Positions 1-11,282 of a stretch of 33,236 nt of DNA are shown piece by piece (positions within the stretch are counted from its first letter, which is position 1; each line of letters begins with the position of its first letter). The notes under the pieces are model-generated. The model was not told the DNA's origin, searched no databases, and saw only the letters and a list, made by a program, of their open reading frames with translations. The stretch spans positions 1 through 33,236 of the forward strand of contig JADRCO010000466.1 in the NCBI GenBank assembly GCA_021464525.1, in the 5' to 3' direction. This DNA is from Rhizophagus sp. LPA8_4_AMF (taxonomy: Eukaryota > Glomeromycota > Glomeromycetes > Glomerales > Glomeraceae). A program made the position numbers and the translations under genes.

Positions 1-423
1 GTTTTATTTTTTGGAATGCAAAAACATGAACCATGGTAAGTAGTATATATTACTTATTAGTAATTAAGAAATTTTTTTTATATAATAATTTATTTTCTTC
101 TTTTTATTAAAAGGGGTTTGGCACAAAAATATCTTTTTTCTTGCACGCATTGTAAAAAAAGTTTGAAGAGAAATTTTGCAAGAAAATATGTCTCATCTGC
201 TGGTATTCCATTAGTTGAAAAAGTCAATAAAAGGCCTGAAGGATCATCTTTAGAGGAAAGGGTTCAAATTTTGGAAACTTTATTACAAGATTATTATTTA
301 GATGACTATTATTTAAAGAAAGTTAAAGATGTTAGAACTGAACATAAAAAACTCTTTAAAAAATACGGTAGACAAGATAATGAAAATATAGAAAATACAG
401 AACTTAATGCTTCTTTAATTTAA
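1..423 (+). CDS. Family A membrane protein, 3' end only (copy A1)
   Basis: This is the last part of a gene whose start lies outside the window. An exon at 1-35 ends in a GT donor (intron 36-113), and the final exon runs 114-423 to a TAA stop. Joined, the reading frame passes from a conserved Glu-Pro-Trp-Gly into a basic, Cys-containing segment (CTHCKK) and then a charged helix-rich tail with LEERVQILETLL. It aligns along its whole length with the last two exons of the intact copy at 6320-7766, including intron position and phase, and that comparison sets the model. The tail is probably the cytosolic end of a membrane protein. I do not recognise a named family and assign no function. Confidence 0.75.
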
Positions 424-1215
424 TGAACGTTCAGAATTATTAAAATATATTATAATGAGGTTTTTAGAACAATCCATGCTATTTACTTTATTTATTTGGT
501 TTATCCCAGTATTTTCAATTTGACGTTTCAAGTTCTGATATCTCATTTTTTGTCGCCATTACTATCTCCTTCGTCTATAAGAAGAATATGCCCAGAATGT
601 CCACTCCATTGCAAAGAAAGATTGTCGTAATTCGTATCGGTATATGAATATTCAGATTCAGCTCTTTTAATTATTCGCATTTTTCTTATTTTTATCATAA
701 TAAAGTTCAACACAAATGAATATTTTTTCCAATTTGTAGATATATGGGTGAGATATATATTCTCATGTTCACTAGAATTCAGTCACGTAATTTTTATTTT
801 ATTGTACGAATTACAAATATACGGAATCATGAAAAAAATGAGTTATGATCATGTCGATATTTTTCCAAAACAATTTATTGTCCACTCAGTCACGCGATAA
901 TTCTGCACGTGATGGTTACTTGTGTTTCATGTAAACTAATTTTTAAAATAAAGTCACGGACTATATTATCATTCTGTAAAATTGTACGATACAATATTAT
1001 TCAAGTATTTGGATAATTTCATAAGAGTTTAATTCTAAATACCATAATATTTAAAAAGTTTGTCTTTAATATGATATTTCATTTTGATAAAATAAAATAA
1101 AGAAAAAAATAGTAAAATGTACATATTATGTATTTATAAATAAAAAAAAAATATAACAAGAACTATTCTTAACATCTGTCCAATTAATAAAATAAAAAAA
1201 TCATAAAAAGATTTT
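424..1215. other. Intergenic, no gene seen
   Basis: AT-rich sequence between the convergent ends of copy A1 and the decayed copy B1. No reading frame with protein-like composition is visible on either strand. It contains one CACGTGAT site at 906-913 and several A or T runs. Confidence 0.6.
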
Positions 1216-2200
1216 TTAATAAATTTCCAATAACGTTTGAAATCTTTTCATCCTTTTAATTTCTTCTTTCTCATCATCATCATCGTCGTCATCCAGTTCA
1301 TATGAATATTCCTCGTCCAAGTTAGGATTAAACTTCACTAAAAATTAGATGAATATTGAGTGAATATTGAGTGATAATTATTAAAATTCAAAAATAAATA
1401 AATGAACGATACATATAGAGAAGTATATGATGTTTACCAAAATTTTGGTGACATAAAATTGTATTTATAAACGTCAATCCTATAAAAATTAATCCTAAGG
1501 ATCCTATAGTAATAAATAGTTTAAATTTTAATTACAATGGATTTTTAGATTTAAAATTGATATTTTTAAAATAATAACTTACTGCTTAACGGAAGCGCAG
1601 GGCATACCGTTTAAAATTAGATATACCTAAAATTTTCAAACTGAACGTTAAAATAAATAAAGTAAATAGTGACGAAAAGGTTACACCATAGTCACCATAC
1701 ATATATAAAAGAAATTGTCGTAAAAATCGATTAGATCAAATATAATAATAAGATTTAATAATATAAATAATAAGAAATTATAAAATTTGTTAATATACAT
1801 ATGATATAAATTAGTACTAATAGAATAAATAGATAATTTTTTATAACAGACAATACTTTACTTTTCATCATATTACTTGTACGTGAAATAACATTCCAGT
1901 AAATAAATTAATGACTTATTAAAAAGTTGCTTAGAAAATTTAAATTTAATTTCAATTTGAATTACTTATTTTTCCACATGATATAAGTTAAAATAATATA
2001 TAATATGGCAATAAATATTATTATAGCGCTAACAATAGTATTAGGAATAATAAATGTCATTCTGTATTTCTTCTCATCAATCCCATATTCTGTTTGGGTA
2101 TCCTTCGTAAATCTTTTTGATAGCGTCAAGTTTTGTTGCTTTATATGAAAAATTTTTTTTAAATAGTGTTAGAAAATTAACGTAAATTAATGATATTGTC
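1216..2200 (-). pseudogene. Decayed family B polytopic membrane protein (copy B1)
   Basis: On the minus strand, blocks matching exons 2 (end only) to 8 of the intact gene at 4494-6104 appear in the same order. The clearest are the acidic tail exon (about 1345 down to the TAA at 1216-1218, with an Asp run), the exon ending in LCHQNFGKHH (about 1510 to 1420) and the exon ending in an IMWK motif (about 2145 to 1977). It is broken: exon 1 and most of exon 2 are missing, most of exon 6 is deleted near 1600-1640, the donor after exon 7 is lost (GTAAG replaced near 1417), and the splice signals around exon 4 have decayed. A functional product is unlikely. Confidence 0.75.
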
Positions 2201-4493
2201 ACGTGATATGAATATTCGACATGTGTCATGTGTTTGATATATTTAACTTATTACTGTATTAAAACATATCAACATATTAAAACATATTTAACATATTGAA
2301 TAATTTGGTTCTTTAAATGTAAAATAATTGTGAGAATTTTGTACTAAATTCATCTCAAGATTTTCTTTTAGAATTTGTTATGATTAATTATTTAATTTTT
2401 ACCATTTAAACTTTGATTAATACATTGTTCGGGAATTTATTTTGCAATAATCATGAGCTCATTCATTTGAGTCCAATCAAAATGTAATTTTTTATGAGAC
2501 GACTTCATGATTCTAGAAATTAGATTTCCATTCAGCTCTTTCCAAGTGAATTCTTTCTTTTATGAAGGATTCTCGTTAATTTTTTTTAAGAAATAAAACT
2601 ATCTTTTGATTTGAATGGATGAGTCTGTTTAGTATAATAATAAATAACTGAATTAATTGATTCCAAAATTTCTAGTGAAAGATCATTACAATAAAACTAA
2701 AACAGCAATGCAGTAGACGAATAATATACTATACTAGGAAAGCGGAAACCGTTAAAGTCCGTCGCGTTTATTTGCTCAGTATCTTTTTTTATAAAAACTT
2801 GATTACAAAATAGCATAATACAAATAAAATAAGCAGTGTTACAAAATCATCAGTGTTACAAAAAAAATAGGAAGTATATAATCAAAAAAGGAAAAAGCAA
2901 GGGCTAATCTGTGAGGTGACGTCAGTGGATAAGGAAAATTGCATGGGTTAACATAAAATCGTTTAATGCAGATGTCTTCGCTAACGTTCCTGACAATTAA
3001 ACGTCCGGAGAATTGGGATAATATATAAAGCTTTATGAATTTAATTGAAAAATTCAAGACATATGCCAACTATGCAATATATTATCTATAAATTTATTAA
3101 ATAAATATAATAGTAGCGTATTTTTCAGAATATTTTGTAAGATTAAACTTAATTCGAATACTAGGATTAAAATAATAACGATAATAAGTAATAGAATTTT
3201 ATGAAGCGCCTTACCGGTCAAGAATTATCTTGGGCAGATCCTAGTTAACCCGGAATGATCATTGAATCTCTACGATGTTACATATCATGTAGTTCAAGTT
3301 TTCCATAATTAGAAATGAATTTATTGATTAAAAAAAAAAATTGATTAAAAGGATATTTTTATATGATTTAACTAAAAAAAAAAAAAAAGTTTTTATCGAG
3401 AAAAACCAGAAAATTACAAAATGATTATAATGTATTTAAAAAAATTTGAAAGAATTTTATGTTGCCATATTATAAAATTCTTGTTAATAAACTCATAATT
3501 TGAAGTTTCTGGTTAAATATTTCAATAATACAATAATACAAACTATATAATTAAATACATAACTAATGTGAATTTATTAAATAATTGCATAATTACAAAA
3601 ATTGTGATTTTATTTGTTATTAAATAATTACAAAAAAGTGCAATTAAAATTACAAAATTAGCATCCCACTGTCGTGTCAAAGAATCTGCCACCTTCTTTC
3701 ACGACAAGGAGTAAATACCCCTCTTTAACTAAAGTCAAATAAAATACTCAAATACAACGATATATACATGTGGCTTACATTCATGAAATAGGAGTGACAA
3801 TCAAATTATTGTAACGATCATTTCATGTCATGTGTTTTTGACACTACACCACCATTATAATCCGTTTTGATTGGATGTAATATCTTAAAAAATCCCAACA
3901 TTCTGCTAATAATAGGATAAGCCCGAACGCACTAATAAACATTATTCTGAACATCTTTAACTATTCTACATTTCCGGTTTTTTTAGCTGTTCTACATTTT
4001 CTTAATGCAATTCAACCTATGACCTTTTTTTCATATGCCAGTACACACACTTTTATTAATAGTGGTCCCATTATAATTTTATTCATACCAGAATTATTGA
4101 AATTAAATTTTACCTTTTATTACTAAATAAAAGAATATAGTAAAATAAGTAAATTATTATAATTTTAACATTTTAATAAATTATTATTTAATTTTGTATG
4201 CCAACTGAAGTGATCCTTTAAGTCATTCGCGAGAATGATGGATTGAATCCGGGTTTTATCCGATTTACCAAAAAAAAAATTTTTTGGAAGTTACCAGCGG
4301 GATTTTTGAATAGTGTGACGCTTCAATATATATATATTATTTGAATGTAGATAAATTCATAAAGAGTTTAATTAAATATCATGACATTTATTAAAAAAGA
4401 TTATCTCCAATATAATATCTTTCTTTGTGAATAAAATAAAAATTAATAACAAAAAAAAAAAAAAAAAAAAAAAATTTTTTTATAGGGTTAAAA
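2201..4493. other. Long intergenic stretch; GC-richer patch at about 2740-3290
   Basis: I find no convincing gene. The patch at roughly 2740-3290 is GC-richer than its surroundings and holds a perfect CRE-type palindrome TGACGTCA at 2917-2924, but its open frame on the minus strand has no recognisable protein features. The rest is AT-rich, with A runs near 3330-3390 and a 24-base poly-A at about 4451-4474 just beyond the 3' end of the family B gene. Confidence 0.5.
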
Positions 4494-6104
4494 TTATTCT
4501 TGGACTAGCGAATTAAAATTATTTTTAATAAATTTCCAATATCGGTTTAATTTCTCAGAAAACTTTTCATCCTTTTCTTCTTCTTCCTCATCATCTTCAT
4601 CGTTGTCATCCAGATCATTTGAATATTCATAATCCTTATCCAAGTTAGGATTAAACTTTACTAAAAATTAGATTAATATTGAATGATAATTATTGAAATT
4701 TCAAAATAAATAAAATAGAAAAAATGTGATAATAATACTTACAGAGAAGTATATGATTTTTACCAAAGTTTCGGTGACATAAAATTGTATTTATAAATGT
4801 CAATACTAATAAAATTAGTGTTAAGATTCCTGTAATAATAAATAATTTAAAATTGCTAATTATAATGGACTTTTAGATTTAAGTTTGATATTTTAAAATA
4901 ATAACTCACCGCTTATCGGAAGAAAAAGAATAAATCCTATCGAAATATAAGTAAGAAACAAATAAAAGCCTTGTACAATAAGAGCAACATAAATTAAAAA
5001 AACACCAAACTTTGATTCTCTTCTAATCTAGAATTACATTTAATTAAAAAAATATTAAATTTTTATTATAACAAGTTTAAGTAAATAAATAATATACTTA
5101 CAATTTTTGAACTGAACATTAAAGTAAATAGTGAAAGAAAAGTCATCACCGTAAAAATTACGTTAAAGAGAACAAAAAATTTTAAACTGAAAGTGAATAA
5201 ATTGCTATCATTCATATAATCACTAAAAGTAATATAAATGCCAATTAGGTACAATATAGCAATAGGATGTAATGTTATATATAATAAGAAATTAAAAGAT
5301 TTGTATCTAATATAAGATTCTAATATTAATAATATAAATGTAGAAATTAAAATAATGATTATAATAAATAATATTTTGTAACAGATAATACTTACTTTTT
5401 ATCGTATCACTTGGTATTAAAATTTTGGTACGTGAAATAACATTCCAATACCTAAACTTATAACTCATTAAAAAAAATCGTTTAAAAAATTAACAGTTAA
5501 AAAGAAGATTTCAACCTACCCATTTTTCCACATCATAATAATTAGTATAATATATAAAATAACAAAAAATACTGTTAAAACAATAGCAATAATATTTGAA
5601 ATCATTATGAATTCCTTCTCATCATCATAGTTAAGCTTAGTTATTTTCACTTTACAAAAAAAAATTTTTAAACATTATTAGAGAAAATTAACGTAAATTA
5701 ATGATAATAATAACGGAGAAACAAAAATTATAGTACTTGGAGCGGAAAATCCATTGTTCAAATATATTATGATAATATCAACTAAAATAATACTTTGTAT
5801 AATATTTACTACACAAAACGCTAATAAATATAGTAAAGTTTTTCTATAATACTATTTTATGAACAAAAATTTTAGTATAATAAATATGAAAGTAAAAGGT
5901 TAGTGAAAGAAAGTATAGACTTACAGTATAAATTCCTGACACAAAGAATACAGAAGCGATTATAATCAACCAATTCGTTCTTATTGGTAATTTAACTATG
6001 CCTATAATATGAATTATAATTTCTGTAAAAAATATTCCCAAGAATATAATATTAAAATTACGATTGCGTTTATTCTTTTTTTCGTCGTTCGAATTGGATT
6101 CCAT
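4494..6104 (-). CDS. Family B polytopic membrane protein with acidic C-terminal tail (copy B2, intact)
   Basis: Eight exons (minus strand) join in one frame of 366 residues: 6104-5925, 5851-5693, 5635-5520, 5451-5396, 5319-5102, 5027-4910, 4829-4743 and 4660-4494. All introns are short and GT-AG, and phases match at every junction. The protein starts with a charged N terminus, then has eight or nine hydrophobic segments (about residues 17-37, 44-60, 66-90, 97-113, 122-148, 178-200, 209-238, 249-275, 280-300). It ends in a cytosol-like tail with a long Asp/Glu run (about 325-345). Conserved landmarks against the decayed copies are a Met-Trp-Lys after the fifth segment and CHRNFGK after the last. 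Seven-transmembrane receptor-like and transporter-like readings are both possible; I recognise no family. It is divergent from the gene at 6320 with a 215-base spacer. Confidence 0.8.
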
Positions 6105-6319
6105 TTTTATTCTTTAACAGTTAACTTATAATAAACCAAAAGTGTATTTAAAGTATTTATATAATCATTAATTCAGTGTTACGCATTAATATTAAAAATC
6201 AAGATAAATATGGTTGGATCATCAAAAAATATAAATAAATTGAATTTGAACCTTTGATGCTTCTTTTAATATTAAAATGTTCTTATCTAAAAAATATACA
6301 TTAAAATAAGAGGGATAAA
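6105..6319. promoter_or_regulatory. Shared divergent promoter region between the family B and family A genes
   Basis: This 215-base AT-rich spacer separates two head-to-head start codons, so promoters for both genes must lie here or overlap the genes. I see no clear TATA box or named factor site. Co-regulation of the two membrane proteins is inference from geometry. Confidence 0.45.
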
Positions 6320-7766
6320 ATGTTTTTTTATAATTATCGATCAACTGAACCAGTTTGGTTTAGATTTTTTCGAGGTCTTTTTGCTATTACACTCACCGTG
6401 GTAATCATATATTATTCATTCACTCAATATCAAAAAATTAACACAGAAGCTTCCATTGTTGTTAAGTTAGAAGAAAATGCTAGTAAGAAAATGAAAGTCT
6501 TTTTTTTTTATTGAAAATAAACATTAATAAATAAATATAAACATACATAATTTTTTGAAAAAAAAATAGAATATAGACTTAATATGAGTTTGTGTACCGG
6601 AATTTCCAACGGGATTAATAGCGTTGAATTTGAAGGAGACCTGACGTTAACCAACGATACAGTAAACCATCAGAATGTTACCTTGAATTATAATGGAAAA
6701 TATTCTTATTCTTATTCTTCTTGGCTAAATATCACTACTAATATCAATAATAATAGTAGTGAAATCATATCTCTCAATTTTAGTGATCCTTATTGTAACC
6801 CTCATACTATTCCTAATAATTTATTATCTTTAAATTTTGAATCATTTCAATATTTATTTCATAACAAACCTGCTCTAATTTTTAATTTTGATAATTATCA
6901 TATAGTAATACCAGATGCAACCCATTTTTCGCTTTATCTAGGAAGTGCTTATTTAATATCTTATAAACCGATCATTGTTAATGAAGGTGTTGAATTAAAT
7001 CTACAATTAGAACAACTACCTATACAATTAGAATCCAATGAAGTTCGTCTTAGAATTTTTCCACATATACTTATGGATCCGTCAACTGCTAGATTTGAAA
7101 TAACAAGAAAATTTGATTGTAAGTATACTCTTAAGTTTATTAATGTAAATTCAGACAATTTAATATTTAATTTTATTAGACACAGATTTTATATCTAATC
7201 TTGGAGGATTCTATGGTGCTATAGCCGGTAAGCTACAAATCATGTTAGAAAAAATTATAAAACGTACATAAGTTAAATTAGTACAATTTTATAGGAATCT
7301 ATTGTTTATTTTTTGGAATGCAAAGACTTGAACCATGGTAAATAATATATTTATATTACTCATTAATAATTAATTAATAATTAAGAAATTTCTTATACTG
7401 TATATAATCATTAATAATTAATCTTTTTTTTTAAAAAGGGGTTTAGCACAAAAATATCTTTTTTGTTGCACGCACTGCAGAAAAAGCTTAAAGAGAAATT
7501 TTGCAAGGAAATATGTTTCGTCTGCCGGTATTCCATTAGTTGAAAAAGTTAATAAAAGACCCAAAGGATCATCTTTAGAGGAAAGAGTTCAAATATTAGA
7601 ATCTTTATTACGAGATTATTATTTAGATGATTATTATTTAAAGAAAGTTAAAGATGTTAGAATTAATCATAAAAGACTCCTTAAAAAATACAATGAAATT
7701 AACAGACAAGATAATGAAGACACAGAAAATACAGAAAGTACAGAACTTGACGCTTCTTTAGTTTAA
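6320..7766 (+). CDS. Family A two-pass membrane protein (copy A2, intact)
   Basis: Five exons (6320-6482, 6570-7118, 7180-7227, 7295-7337, 7439-7766) join with consistent phases into 376 residues. The four introns are GT-AG and 61 to 101 bases long. The N terminus is short, followed by a transmembrane segment at about residues 14-36. Then comes a roughly 200-residue polar, beta-rich-looking region with several Asn-X-Ser/Thr sites (for example NDT, NVT, NIT, NSS), as expected for a lumenal or outside domain. A second hydrophobic stretch (LGGFYGAIAGIYCLFFG, about 244-260) leads into a basic, Cys-containing, helix-rich tail. The expected topology is two-pass with both ends cytosolic. I do not recognise a named family. 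It has a partial copy at 1-423 and a relic at about 27996-28402. Confidence 0.82.
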
Positions 7767-9408
7767 ATTCTTTAAACCACTATTTATTTTATTTTTTTTT
7801 GTTATTTTTTTTTGACTTATCTAATGAATTTTAAGTTATATGATCATATCTACTATTAAAATAAGAGTATCAATACGATACAATACTTATAAGTTTATGT
7901 TTTAAAACATGCAATAATTGCAAGAGGATTATTTTCCGGAAGATTAATTTATTGGACAAATTGGTAACCCATGCTTTTTACATTTATAACACTTTTTTTT
8001 TGGTTAAAACAATTTTTCAATTTCCGTTACCTAGTTTTATTTGAAGAGATATTATTATTATTATTATTTATCTTACGATAAAGAAATCTTGGCACAAAAT
8101 GTTTGATATATGTCCAGCATTTTCCGAAATATATAATTAATATAATGAATTGATTTTATTCATTAGGACAATGCTTGATTCGAGTTCAGTGTGTGCTCAA
8201 AATAATGGTTGATCATAAACGAAATACTAACCCTTTTATGCTATTTAAGCCTTTTTTTTATTACTTTATTTGATCTTGTTGAAACTATTGTTTACTGGTA
8301 TTAATGATCAAGATTATATATTTTAGAATTAAATCTGTAAATAACTCAGTGTTAAAAGTACAGAGTTTGTTATGTGCTTTTGTGCAACTTATTACAAAAA
8401 AATATAAACTCTATTAAAATCATAAAACTGTGCGCTGCTCTAATAATGATTTCAGCTTGTAAAATAATCTTCTGTCACAGTTAATAATTTTAAAATTTTA
8501 AATAAAGAAATTAATATCATTTCATTTTAATCAATACCGAAAGTTTAAGTATAAAATTTTAAAGGTTTTTTAAAACCAATTTTGAAAGTTTCAAATAATT
8601 TTTCTTTAAATTATATATTTAATATTGTATATACAGTATATAACAAATTTACATTATTTATTTATATTATAAAGATTTTTAAAGCTTCATCAGGATAGAT
8701 AATCAAACTAATGGTAACATGATTAGAAGTCGTAAAAGAAGTGTAACTCTTAAAGCTTCAACGAATCAAAAATTTATAGGAGATTTCAGGAAAGGAAGAA
8801 TGAAGAAAAGCGACTGCAGATAATAATAAATAATTTATATAACTAATAATAATTTATTTTATTGAAATGTTGCGAATAAAATTTTTATTGTTCGAATAAA
8901 TATTATTTTATCATTAAAACGTATATGAATGCCATAGTATCACCAATGTCGTACCGTACCTCTTCAAAAAAATTTTCCTGAATATCAAAATACCTGGATT
9001 ACAATACACGAAAATTTTTGATTTTAAATTTTAAAATTTGTAAAATACCCGGTATAATACTATAATACTAGTAACTGTAATGTAAAATATATTACGCAAT
9101 ATAAATTCTCGTATCTAATATTCACGCACCCATTATAATATACCCACGAGATATCTAGCCCATGATATACGGCAAATACTACTAGTTTTCAAATTTTTCA
9201 AATTAATTTTGTCATGCAATATTGAACGATATATGGTATAAAATCTCATAAAGTTCATAATCTTTATAGTTACTACCACTCAGCACAAAAATCAAAGTCA
9301 ATGTAAATTTGTACATCTTTCACATCTTTCCTAGTTTAGTTTATTTAAATAGAAGTTGGGCATTCACGCACTACATTGTGATCATCTTCGTAACTTTACC
9401 CGTATGGG
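7767..9408. other. Intergenic, no gene supported
   Basis: AT-rich and mostly empty. A TTA microsatellite lies near 8050-8070. A short basic frame at 8719-8823 (34 residues) is too small to support on its own. The 8930-9250 stretch is slightly GC-richer without coding features. Confidence 0.5.
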
Positions 9409-9539
9409 CAGTGATTTGCACTGCTGGAAACTTTTAATTCTTTCAATCCAAACCTAATAAAATTTCCATTGGAGTTTCCAATTATATAATTGGAGTAGAA
9501 GGTCCAATTCCAATAAATAGCTTCCAACACACTTCACTG
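9409..9539. mobile_element. hAT-like MITE
   Basis: A 131-base element begins CAGTGATTTGCACTGCTGGA and its reverse strand begins CAGTGAAGTGTGTTGGAAGC, so it has imperfect terminal inverted repeats with an identical CAGTGA end. It is flanked by cgtatggg (9401-9408) and cgtatggt (9540-9547), a target duplication matching 7 of 8 bases. An 8-base duplication and CAG-type ends are typical of hAT elements. There is no coding capacity. The centre holds a perfect palindrome CCAATTATATAATTGG. It would need a transposase supplied in trans. Confidence 0.65.
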
Positions 9540-9777
9540 CGTATGGTTTTGTTTTTTGTTACACCACAACAAAGCATTTACTTGTACAAAATGGCGGTTT
9601 TATTTTACATTATTGTCGTGCGTTAATTATAAAGAGAAATCATTCAGGTATTTGGATAAAAACATGAGTTTAACTATAAAAAATAGTTAAAGATAAAAAA
9701 AAAAAATTTAATATAAAATAAAGATGTACAAAAAAAGTTTTTCCAATATCAATATCGTTTCAAATAATATTTCAAAA

Positions 9778-10400
9778 ATTGTTTCTTCTTTTTTTTTGTC
9801 ATCATCATCATCGGAATCTAATATATTTGAATATCTATTTTTTTTTTTGAATAATAATTATTGAAATTCAAAAATAAATAAATGAAAAAATACAGTATAA
9901 TAAATATTCACATGATATTAGTTTTTTACTAAAATTTCGTTGATATTTATAAACGTAAATCTAATAATAATAAAATATGCGTAACAATAATAATTTAAAA
10001 ATTATTAATTACATAATGGATTTTTTAATTTTAATTGGATTTTTTTTTTAATAATAATAATTTACTGATTAGCCGGAATGGTGCAAACATTCGGTGAAAC
10101 AGCCTTCAAATAAGAGCATCGTAAATTAAAAAAAAAAGATATTAAACTTTAATCCAAGTTTTAAAATTTAAACAAATAATTAATATATATGATTTACGCT
10201 AAATAAATAAATATATTAAATATATTGCTGAATGGTAAGTAGACAAAGTGGTTAATATCATAAATTCATAATACTTATAAAAAGAATATCCGCAGCATTT
10301 AAGTATTTTAAAACGTAATCAGTAAAATGTAATATTACAAGTACGATAATAAAATGTTATACTATATATACAGTTAATAGGTAGTTATAAAATTTAATTA
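9778..10400 (-). pseudogene. Decayed family B membrane protein (copy B3)
   Basis: Minus-strand remnants match the 3' exons of the intact gene at 4494-6104 in the same order: an acidic tail segment with an Asp run (about 9845-9780), a shrunken version of the exon before it (about 9990-9925, with an internal deletion), a degenerate sixth exon (about 10110-10060) and faint traces of exon 5 up to about 10400. Stops, deletions and lost splice sites prevent any continuous frame. The boundaries are approximate, judged by eye. Confidence 0.6.
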
Positions 10401-11282
10401 TAAAATTTTAATATTATATTTCTTTAAATAAAGAGAAATCGATACAGCAGTAAATTTAGAATAATAATCTGTTGTTAGTGCAGCTTAAGTGAAATTTGTA
10501 ATTTGAAATTAATTAATTAATAATAAAGTAAATAAATAGTAATACCATGGAAGATTATGAATAATTAAAAAGAAAAGTGTTAAATTTTTTATTAACAAAC
10601 AATTCTTTTTATAATAAATATTTAAGTATTTTAGAAATATCAATAAAAAATGCTATTAATTGCGTATCCTATTCACGGATATTCTTTCAATCCCCCAGAC
10701 TTATATATAAATCATTAGTATGATCCGTTAACAGTAGAAAATCATGAGACATTCATGTCGTTCAGGATACAACAATTTTCGAATCAAAAAATTTTATACA
10801 AAAAGTTAAGTAATACTGATTGGCGATCATCGGAATCATCCGGATACGAAATCAGGAGTGCTGCTATGGAAAAATATTATTTATTTATATCACAAAAGTT
10901 ATGTAACAACAACAATTTCAACATTTCCATAGCAAATTTCCAATTTTTCGCCAAATGAATAAATATGGAAATTTATTGATTGTTACTTTCAGAAAAGAAT
11001 ATTCCAAAATTTTATTCTTTTTTCTTATTGTTCATTATAAATTATTGTTATAAATAACTGTTTTATTCATCAAAATTTTGCGTGAACTATTGAAAACACT
11101 TAAAATCAATCGATAATAATTGAATTGTTTATTTATAAAAGAAAAATTAAATCAAGTAAATCAATTCAAGATTCAGATCAATTACAGTCAAATTTAAATA
11201 TTCGATCAGAATAAATTTAGACTATACAAATTACAAATTTATTGAGCCTGAATACGGCAAGGTTCAAAAGTACATTAAAACC
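10401..11282. other. Upstream region of kinase gene K1, duplicated at K2
   Basis: No gene is supported. From about 10790 the sequence resembles that at about 28980-29399 upstream of the second kinase gene. The best-matching part is the last 300 bases, including a shared GTTCATTATAAATTATT block and TTTATTCATCAAAA followed by TTTTGCGTGAA. The retained block suggests that the promoter was copied with the gene. Short frames here are not conserved as protein between the two copies. Confidence 0.55.

Noticed and set aside
2839-3069. Minus-strand open frame of 76 codons
   Set aside because: No conserved motif, no splice context and no copy elsewhere; likely chance in a GC-richer patch.
4236-4262. 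tRNA B-box lookalike (GGATTGAATCC)
   Set aside because: No matching acceptor or D arm can be formed around it.
4451-4474. Long poly-A tract as a retroposon tail
   Set aside because: No target duplication or processed gene copy next to it; such runs are common in this AT-rich DNA.
6961-7158. Minus-strand frame inside the family A gene
   Set aside because: Antisense shadow of exon 2 of copy A2.
10755-10958. Short frame upstream of K1, and another at 28985-29167 upstream of K2
   Set aside because: The DNA of the two regions is related, but the encoded proteins are not conserved, so this is probably duplicated non-coding flank.
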